Origin: Chloroflexota bacterium
GTDB lineage: Bacteria > Chloroflexota > Limnocylindria > QHBO01
DNA: 6,560 nt
Direction: 5' to 3'
Assembly (NCBI GenBank): GCA_013820865.1
Contig: JACDHU010000102.1
Location: 1 to 6,560, forward strand
Shown here piece by piece: positions 1 to 4,520 of this stretch. A program made the position numbers and the translations under genes. The notes beneath the pieces are model-generated. The model saw nothing but the letters and a program-made list of their open reading frames with translations, made no database searches and had not been told where the DNA came from. Within the stretch, counting starts at the first letter, position 1, and every line of letters begins with the position of its first letter.

Positions 1-35
1 TCGTGAAGAAGCCCGGCTACGTTGAACGAGGTCAT
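1..35 (-). CDS. YceD/DUF177-like protein, N-terminal fragment (runs off left edge)
   Basis: Only the first 11 codons are in the window. They read MTSFNVAGLLH, and the gene continues past base 1. Seen: the ATG (35-33) overlaps the TGA of the upstream coiled-coil gene as ATGA, a layout that suggests translational coupling. Known: DUF177/YceD proteins (linked to 23S rRNA accumulation) often start with a short 'FNVxxLL' strand and usually lie just before rpmF (ribosomal protein L32), downstream of coaD in several phyla. Inferred: the fragment is that protein, and rpmF should follow beyond the edge. The peptide is too short for a firm assignment; the call rests on the start overlap, the peptide and the synteny together. 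Confidence 0.6.
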   Translation of the reverse strand, partial: MTSFNVAGLLH

Positions 36-571
36 CGCCGTGGAGCGCTGCGGGCCTGCTCCGGTTCGTCGACGGGTATCGCATCGGCCGTCAGCATCGG
101 TCCGCCGCCGCCGTCGGACTGCGGTCGATGGCGCTCATCGAGCATATCGATCCCCCGCTTGATGCTGGTCAGAGCCTTGATGCACTCGCCCTCCAGCCGG
201 ATGAGGACCCCGGCGGCGTATTCATCCGCCCCGCGACGCACTTCGCGCGCCTCGTCCTGCGATCGATCGAGAATCTCGGCGGCGCGTTGTTGCGCAGCTC
301 TCACCAACTCGCGTTCCTCGAGCATCTGAGCAGCCTGCTCCTGGGCACGGGCGATGATGCCGTCCCCCTCTTCGCTCGCGCGTTCGGTGATGCGCCCGGC
401 CTCTTCGGTGATGCGTCGTGCCTGCCGTACTTCGTCGGGAACGGAGACACGCAACTGATCGATCAGCTCGAGGACCGCGGCCTGGTCCAGCATGACGCTG
501 TTCGTGAGGGGCACCTTCTTGCCGGTCGCCACCAGCGACTCGAGGCGCTCGACGAGAAAGATAATGTCCGT
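32..571 (-). CDS. DivIVA-like coiled-coil protein downstream of coaD, apparent ACG start
   Basis: This is a soluble, charged, mostly helical protein of 179 residues if it starts at ACG 571, or 166 if it starts at GTG 532. It has no signal peptide or membrane segment. The N-terminal part (residues 2-40) has the pattern DIIFLVERLESL...KKVPLTN...VLELIDQLRVSVPDEVRQARRI. This is the layout of a small family found after coaD in Chloroflexota and Firmicutes, often labelled 'ATPase', DivIVA-like or 'ATP synthase subunit B-like'. Residues of about 40-140 are Glu/Arg/Ala-rich and look like a long coiled coil, with a local near-repeat RITEEAGRITERASEE. The last 30 or so residues are Gly/Pro-rich and probably disordered. 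The only NTG starts (CTG 535, GTG 532) would cut off the conserved first helix, and the strong SD fits ACG 571. Function is unknown; a scaffold or division-linked role is only suggested by the coiled coil. Confidence 0.8.
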   Translation of the reverse strand, partial: TDIIFLVERLESLVATGKKVPLTNSVMLDQAAVLELIDQLRVSVPDEVRQARRITEEAGRITERASEEGDGIIARAQEQAAQMLEERELVRAAQQRAAEILDRSQDEAREVRRGADEYAAGVLIRLEGECIKALTSIKRGIDMLDERHRPQSDGGGGPMLTADAIPVDEPEQARSAPRR

Positions 572-579
572 GGCAGGGC

Positions 580-586
580 CCTCCTT
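580..586 (-). promoter_or_regulatory. Strong Shine-Dalgarno AAGGAGG that decides the coiled-coil gene's start
   Basis: On the minus strand AAGGAGG is followed by 8 nt (GCCCTGCC) and then ACG GAC ATT. The spacing is ideal for initiation at ACG 571, and about 14 nt for ATT 565. It is some 47 nt from GTG 532, too far to serve that codon. It is the best SD match seen in the window, and it lies in the short gap after the coaD stop. Confidence 0.75.
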
Positions 587-593
587 CCGCGGG

Positions 594-599
594 ATTATA
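594..599 (-). promoter_or_regulatory. Possible -10 box (TATAAT) overlapping the coaD stop codon
   Basis: The minus strand reads GTATAATCCC, where TAA is the coaD stop. TATAAT is a perfect sigma-70-type -10 hexamer in otherwise very GC-rich DNA. A start about 7 nt downstream would make a short leader beginning at the AAGGAGG of the next gene. No good -35 is visible about 17 nt upstream and there is no extended TGn. It could therefore be an internal promoter for the coiled-coil-yceD segment or a chance match (GTA TAA is simply Val-stop). Confidence 0.3.
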
Positions 600-1092
600 C
601 GCGCGGCTCGGACGCCAGACGATCGGCAAGCGCGTCGGCCACGGGGACGGGAAGCATGGGCGCAACGTCGCCTCCGAAACGGGCGACCTCCTTGGCCAGC
701 GATGAGCTCACGTATCCGTACTCGAGCGCGGTCATGAGGAACGTGGTGTCGATCTGCGGGGCCAGCTTGCGATTCGTGAGCGCCATCTGAAGCTCGGCCT
801 CGAAATCGCTCACCGCGCGCAGGCCTCGCACGATGAAGCCGGCGCCATGGTGCTTCGCAAAGTCGACGGTGAGGCCACCGAATGCGGCGACGCTCACGTG
901 CGAGCCGAGATCCGCCACGCAGCGCTCGATCAATCCAACTCGCTCCTCGACGCTGAACATCGGCGCCTTTCTCGAATTGTTGAGCACACCGATGACGAGG
1001 CGATCAAACAGGGTCGACGCGCGGCGGGCAACGTCGAGATGCGCGTTGGTCATGGGGTCGAATGACCCGGGAAAGACCGCCACCCGCGTCAT
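595..1092 (-). CDS. coaD: Phosphopantetheine adenylyltransferase (CoaD)
   Basis: CoaD transfers AMP from ATP to 4'-phosphopantetheine, giving dephospho-CoA, the fourth step of CoA synthesis; it acts in the cytoplasm, usually as a hexamer. The 165-residue length matches the family. Seen: an N-terminal nucleotidyltransferase motif GSFDPMTNAHLD (residues 9-20) with His18; Lys42 in NSRKAPMF; the phosphopantetheine/ATP-site segment FIVRGLRAVSDFE (86-98) with Arg89 and Arg92; and the C-terminal SSSLAKEVARFGGDV (128-142). The usual T-x-G-H reads T-N-A-H here, with Ala17 for Gly. The start is the ATG at 1092, which overlaps the rsmD stop as ATGA, so translation is probably coupled. The rsmD-coaD pairing is common in many bacteria and supports both calls. 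The stop is TAA, followed by a 23-nt gap to the coiled-coil gene. Confidence 0.96.
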   Translation of the reverse strand: MTRVAVFPGSFDPMTNAHLDVARRASTLFDRLVIGVLNNSRKAPMFSVEERVGLIERCVADLGSHVSVAAFGGLTVDFAKHHGAGFIVRGLRAVSDFEAELQMALTNRKLAPQIDTTFLMTALEYGYVSSSLAKEVARFGGDVAPMLPVPVADALADRLASEPRV

Positions 1093-1631
1093 GTGCCCTC
1101 CACGGTGAAAAAGGTGAGCATCGTCTCTCCAAATCGTCGCTGACGGTCATTGACCAACCCCTCGACCTCCGGCATCTCGGTCCGCCAGAAGTGCTTGAGC
1201 ACGACCGTCGCACCCGGAACCATGTGCGGCAGCAGGCCGCGAAGCGGCGCCACGATAGCAGACAGCTCGTACGGCGGATCGAGGACGGCGAGGTCCCACG
1301 GCCCCCGCCCACCAGCGCTCAGGAATGCCTCGACCTCACCCGGATGGACGCGGGCATCGGCGCCCAGGCGCGTCCGATCCAGGTTCGCGCGCAGGGCGGT
1401 GAGCGCCTGGCTTGCGTGCTCGACAAAGTCGACCGTGGCCGCCCCGCGCGACAATGCCTCGATCCCGATCGCTCCGCTTCCCGCATACAGGTCGACCATG
1501 CACGCGTCCGGAACGCACTCTCCCAGGATCCCGAAGAGTGTCTCCTTCACCCGGTCGGTAATTGGCCGCGTGGCGCGACCCCGCGGTGCCGTGAGCGGCA
1601 TCCCTCGCGCCGAACCAGCGATGACACGCAT
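1089..1631 (-). CDS. rsmD: 16S rRNA (guanine-966-N2)-methyltransferase RsmD
   Basis: RsmD methylates G966 (E. coli numbering) of 16S rRNA on the assembled small-subunit body, using S-adenosylmethionine. The 180 residues are the family's usual size. Seen: the N-terminal MRVIAGSARG; TRPITDRVKETLFGIL (21-36), the conserved substrate-side helix; the SAM-binding motif I VDLYAGSGAIGIEALSRGA (46-64); an acidic residue after strand 2 in FVEH (69-72); the catalytic motif IV LDPPY (117-121), where DPPY corresponds to the [ND]PPY of N-methyltransferases; and GETMLTFF near the C-terminus. The ATG at 1631 overlaps the recG stop by one base (TGATG), and the stop overlaps the coaD start. The gene therefore sits in a coupled recG-rsmD-coaD run, which is frequent in bacteria. 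Confidence 0.95.
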   Translation of the reverse strand: MRVIAGSARGMPLTAPRGRATRPITDRVKETLFGILGECVPDACMVDLYAGSGAIGIEALSRGAATVDFVEHASQALTALRANLDRTRLGADARVHPGEVEAFLSAGGRGPWDLAVLDPPYELSAIVAPLRGLLPHMVPGATVVLKHFWRTEMPEVEGLVNDRQRRFGETMLTFFTVEGT

Positions 1632-3703
1632 CAGGCGGCATCCCCATCGGCTTCGGACAACGCGAAATCGGCCTGGAGGCGCGCGAGCCCTGGCCGCTGG
1701 GCCATGGTCGGATCGTCGGCGACGACCGCATCGGCCAACGTGCGCGCGCGCTCGGCCAATCGCAGATGGCGCGGCTCGAACAGCGACGCCACGCGCAGCG
1801 GCGGCAGTCCCGACTGACGCGTGCCGAGCACGTTGCCCGCACCCCGCAGCTCCAGGTCGGCCTCCGCGATGGCGAAGCCGTCGTTCGAGCCGCGCAGAAT
1901 CTCCAGCCGCCGCTGTGCCACTTCGTCCGTGCTATCAGAGAGAAGAATGCAGAAGGACCGATGCGCTCCGCGGCCAACGCGACCTCGTAGCTGATGAAGC
2001 TGAGCCAGGCCGAATCGCTCCGCGTCCTCGATGAGGATGACGCTGGCATTCGGCACGTCGATCCCCACCTCGATCACGGTGGTCGCCACCAGCACATCCT
2101 TCTCACCGGCGGCGAAAGCACTCATGGTTTCGTCCCGTGCGTTCGCCTTCTGCTGGCCATGCACGACGCCGATGCGCAGCTGCGGCAGGGCGGCGGCCAG
2201 TCGCTCGGCCTCGGCTTCGACACTGGCGACCTGGAGCGCCTCCGATTCGGTGACGAGCGGCACAACGACGAACGACTGGCGGCCCTCCGCCGCCTCCGAG
2301 GTCAGGAATGCCTCGATCTTCGGCAGCGCGCGCCGGTCGCGGATCTCGGTACGAATCGGCTGCCGGCCGGGCGGCAACTCACGGATGGTGCTGATCGAGA
2401 GGTCGCCGTACACCGTGAGCGCCAGCGTGCGAGGAATCGGCGTGGCGGTGAGCGCCAACACGTGCGGCTCTCCCCCAGTGCCTTTGGCCTGAAGTGCGGC
2501 GCGCTGTCCCACGCCGAACCGATGCTGCTCGTCCACGATGACGAGGCCAAGCCGAGGGAATTCGACAGCCTCGCTGATCACGGCATGCGTGCCGATCACG
2601 ACCTCGGCCCCGCCCTCCGCGATGGCGTCATGGATCTGCTTCTTGCTCGTCATGCTGAGCGAGCCCGACAGGAACTCCGCGCGGACGCCAAGTCCGTCGA
2701 GTAGCGGGGAAAGGCCGATATGGTGCTGGCGCGCGAGGATTTCGGTCGGCGCCATGAGCACGCCCTGCCAGCCCGCACGCACGGCGCTCGCCAGCGCCAC
2801 CGCGGCCACGGCGGTCTTCCCGCTGCCCACGTCGCCTTGGAGCAGGCGCCGCATCGGCCGTTCGAGTGCCAGGTCAGCGCCGATGGCCGCGACCGCGGAA
2901 GCCTGGTCATCGGTCAACGTGAAGGGCAGGGCATCGACGATCTCGTTGCGCTGCGCATCGGTCACCGAAATCCGTGGCGCCGTGAGGAGTTCGCGCGCCT
3001 GTCGTGCCTGGGCGAACGTGATCTGGAGCGCCAGGAGCTCGTCGAAGGCAAGCCGGTCAAGTGCGCCGGTCACGTCGCCGGCATCCTCGGGGAAGTGCGC
3101 CGTTCGCATGGCCTCGCTCAGCACCGGCAGCTCACCGCGTTCGTTCTCGTCGAGCGGGTCTTCGACCGCGGGAAGGGCAGCATCCAGGATGCGCGCCAAG
3201 AGTTCGCGCAGCCGCTTCTGCGTCACGCCGGCTGCGAGGTGATACACCGGTACGACCCGCGCCGTGTGCACCGATTCGCGGCCGACCGGGCTGAACTCAG
3301 GCGACGTGAACTGCGACCGCCATCCACGCTGGGTCACCTTGCCCGACACGATCAGCTCGTCCCCCGCCTTCAACCGTCGCTCGACGAACTGCCGCCCGAA
3401 CCAGATGGCCTCCGCGCTGCCCGTGTCATCGCTGAGCTGCACGATCACGCGCTGCGGTCGACGTCCAAAACCAGGTTCGACGCGAACTGCCTCGACACGC
3501 GCGCGCGCCGATTGCTTCTCGTCCGGCAGGAGCTCGCCCAGCGGACGCAGGTCGCTGAAGTCGTCATACCGGAATGGCAGGTACCACAACGCTTCGCGCG
3601 CGGTCGTGATGCGCAGTCGAGCGAGCGCCGCCGCGCCACGCGTCAGATCGGGCATCGCAATCCGGATGGGCCGATCGAGATCGTCCGGTCCGAGCACGGT
3701 CAC
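1631..3703 (-). CDS. recG: ATP-dependent DNA helicase RecG
   Basis: RecG is a monomeric double-strand DNA translocase that regresses stalled replication forks and processes Holliday junctions and R-loops. Starting at GTG 3703 it has 690 residues, close to the E. coli protein (693). Domains in order: an N-terminal helical part; a wedge/OB-fold (about 67-136); helicase domain 1 with Walker A GDVGSGKT (290-297), DEQH box (391-394) and motif III TATPIPRT (419-426); helicase domain 2 with VATTVIEVGIDVPNA and the motif VI QLRGRVGRG (571-579); and the RecG C-terminal segment with LRGAGNVLGTRQSG. The start is uncertain: GTG 3760 would add 19 poorly conserved residues and cover the putative rpmB promoter; GTG 3697 is also possible; ATG 3655 would remove conserved sequence. 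GTG 3703 has only a weak GAG six bases upstream. The stop overlaps the rsmD start. Confidence 0.96.
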   Translation of the reverse strand: MTVLGPDDLDRPIRIAMPDLTRGAAALARLRITTAREALWYLPFRYDDFSDLRPLGELLPDEKQSARARVEAVRVEPGFGRRPQRVIVQLSDDTGSAEAIWFGRQFVERRLKAGDELIVSGKVTQRGWRSQFTSPEFSPVGRESVHTARVVPVYHLAAGVTQKRLRELLARILDAALPAVEDPLDENERGELPVLSEAMRTAHFPEDAGDVTGALDRLAFDELLALQITFAQARQARELLTAPRISVTDAQRNEIVDALPFTLTDDQASAVAAIGADLALERPMRRLLQGDVGSGKTAVAAVALASAVRAGWQGVLMAPTEILARQHHIGLSPLLDGLGVRAEFLSGSLSMTSKKQIHDAIAEGGAEVVIGTHAVISEAVEFPRLGLVIVDEQHRFGVGQRAALQAKGTGGEPHVLALTATPIPRTLALTVYGDLSISTIRELPPGRQPIRTEIRDRRALPKIEAFLTSEAAEGRQSFVVVPLVTESEALQVASVEAEAERLAAALPQLRIGVVHGQQKANARDETMSAFAAGEKDVLVATTVIEVGIDVPNASVILIEDAERFGLAQLHQLRGRVGRGAHRSFCILLSDSTDEVAQRRLEILRGSNDGFAIAEADLELRGAGNVLGTRQSGLPPLRVASLFEPRHLRLAERARTLADAVVADDPTMAQRPGLARLQADFALSEADGDAA

Positions 3704-3714
3704 GGGCGGCTCGA

Positions 3715-3744
3715 TTGCATGGCCCGATCCTAGCGTGCTACCAT
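3715..3744 (+). promoter_or_regulatory. Candidate promoter for rpmB
   Basis: On the plus strand TTGCAT (3715-3720) and TACCAT (3739-3744) are separated by 18 nt, and the -10 is preceded by TGC, an extended -10 arrangement (TGCTACCAT). The match to consensus is modest: 3/6 at -35 and 4/6 at -10, plus the TG. A transcript starting near 3751 would have a leader of about 50 nt before rpmB. The position, in the divergent gap between recG and rpmB, is right for a promoter. The recG promoter must lie in or near the same stretch but is not clear. Confidence 0.4.
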
Positions 3745-3786
3745 CCCGATCGCCGGGCACCTCCGTGCCGGCGTCCCCTTGATTTT

Positions 3787-3790
3787 GGAG
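3787..3790 (+). promoter_or_regulatory. Ribosome binding site of rpmB
   Basis: TTTTGGAGAACC places GGAG 12 nt before the ATG at 3803. This is slightly long spacing but the only SD-like sequence near. The in-frame TTG at 3779 lies upstream of this site and is not a credible start, because L28 begins with MA(R/K)xC at the ATG. Confidence 0.55.
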
Positions 3791-3802
3791 AACCGCTCGA
3801 CC

Positions 3803-3994
3803 ATGGCCCGCGTCTGCGACATCTGCGGCAAGCGCCCGATCACCGGCTGGAACCCCCAGTCGGTCGGGATGAACCGCAAGCGCGCCCTGCGCCGATGGCT
3901 GCCAAACCTTCAGCCGATGACCGTCACCACCGACGGCAGGGTCTCGAAGGTCAAGGCCTGCAGCCGCTGCCGCCGCACCGCCCAGAAGGTCTGA
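3803..3994 (+). CDS. rpmB: Large-subunit ribosomal protein bL28, zinc-ribbon form
   Basis: bL28 is a small basic protein of the 50S subunit. The 63-residue product starts MARVCDICGKRPITGWN, carries SVGMNRKRALRRWLPNLQ in the middle and ends CSRCRRTAQKV. Seen: two CxxC pairs, Cys5/Cys8 and Cys53/Cys56, which mark the zinc-binding ('C+') paralogue type rather than the cysteine-free form some bacteria induce under zinc limitation. The start at ATG 3803 is set by the family N-terminus and the upstream GGAG. It is the only plus-strand gene here. It is divergent from recG, a common arrangement for rpmB and recG in Gram-positive bacteria and Chloroflexota, and it converges on dtd. No Zur-type operator is evident upstream. 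Confidence 0.97.
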   Translation: MARVCDICGKRPITGWNPQSVGMNRKRALRRWLPNLQPMTVTTDGRVSKVKACSRCRRTAQKV

Positions 3995-4014
3995 CCCACT
4001 CCATCTGAGCCCGA

Positions 4015-4044
4015 TCCGACGGCATATTATCCGTATACGCCGGA
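4015..4044. terminator. Imperfect hairpin between convergent rpmB and dtd, possible bidirectional terminator
   Basis: The 69-nt gap between the two stop codons contains CGGCATA (4020-4026) facing TAT-AC-GCCG (4034-4042): seven base pairs with a 2-nt bulge and a 7-nt loop. TCCG (4015-4018) and CGGA (4041-4044) offer an alternative closing stem. There is no run of T on either side, so intrinsic termination is doubtful. The location between converging genes is the main support. Confidence 0.3.
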
Positions 4045-4063
4045 CCAGGGTGGCCTCCGCGCG

Positions 4064-4516
4064 TCAGCCCAGGTCGCGTTCCGAGTCGAGGATAAGCGTG
4101 AACGGTCCGTCGTTCACCAGCTCGACGGCCATCTCGGCGCCGAAGCGTCCCGTCTCGACGGCCACGCCATGGCCGCGCAGCCGCTCGACGAATCGGTCAA
4201 TGAGCGGCGTTGCGACTTCCGGTAGCGCAGCCGCCATGAAGCCGGGTCGCCGACCGCGTCGCAAGTCCGCGTAGAGCGTGAACTGGCTGACCACGAGCAA
4301 GGCACCCCCACCATCAGCGATCGCAAGGTTCGTCCGACCGTCCGCGTCCTCGAAGTAGCGAAGGCCGATGAGCTTGTCGGCCATGCGCTCCACGATCTCG
4401 GGAGTGTCATCGTGCCCGATCCCTGCCAGGACGACCGCTCCCGGACCGACCTCGCCCAGCAACTCACCGGCTTCGCACACGGACGCGCGGGCGACGCGCT
4501 GCACGACCAGGCGCAT
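4064..4516 (-). CDS. dtd: D-aminoacyl-tRNA deacylase (Dtd)
   Basis: Dtd hydrolyses D-amino acids, and mischarged Gly, from tRNA, which protects translation from D-amino acids. It is a cytoplasmic homodimer. The 150 residues match the family (E. coli 145). Seen: the N-terminal strand MRLVVQRVARASV; the catalytic SQFTLYAD (77-84) with Thr80; GRRPGFMAAALPE (88-100); and the Gly-cisPro segment NDGPFT (135-140), where most members have NxGPVT, so Val is replaced by Phe after the cis-proline. ATG 4516 is chosen because homology begins exactly there; an upstream in-frame ATG (4648) would read through the end of the lipoprotein gene. The gene starts 4 nt after the lipoprotein TAG with no clear SD of its own, so reinitiation on the same mRNA is likely. 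Confidence 0.95.
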   Translation of the reverse strand: MRLVVQRVARASVCEAGELLGEVGPGAVVLAGIGHDDTPEIVERMADKLIGLRYFEDADGRTNLAIADGGGALLVVSQFTLYADLRRGRRPGFMAAALPEVATPLIDRFVERLRGHGVAVETGRFGAEMAVELVNDGPFTLILDSERDLG

Positions 4517-4520
4517 CGGT

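Noticed and set aside
380..470. Clusters of GATC/CGATCG-type short palindromes
   Set aside because: These are frequent throughout the window and lie in coding sequence; no regular spacing or longer repeat unit is seen.
128..790. Long plus-strand open frames opposite the coiled-coil and coaD genes, and similar ones opposite recG (1994-2704, 2720-3733) and rsmD (1062-1817, 1150-2034)
   Set aside because: These are mirror frames caused by high GC content. Their products are Arg/Ser/Pro-rich with no recognisable motif, and they lie opposite genes with clear family signatures.
3731..3740. TAGCGTGCTA in the recG-rpmB gap as a palindromic operator
   Set aside because: Only 4-bp arms around a 2-base centre, with no second copy in the window; it overlaps the candidate extended -10 and is likely chance.
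3779..3802. TTG at 3779 as the rpmB start, adding eight residues
   Set aside because: The added residues include the SD sequence itself (GGAG) and are absent from L28 proteins; ATG 3803 gives the standard N-terminus.
4025..4031. AT-rich TATTAT on the plus strand and GATAAT on the minus strand between rpmB and dtd, resembling -10 boxes
   Set aside because: Neither has a -35 at a suitable distance, and either would drive transcription antisense into a converging gene. The stretch is better read as the loop and flank of the small hairpin.
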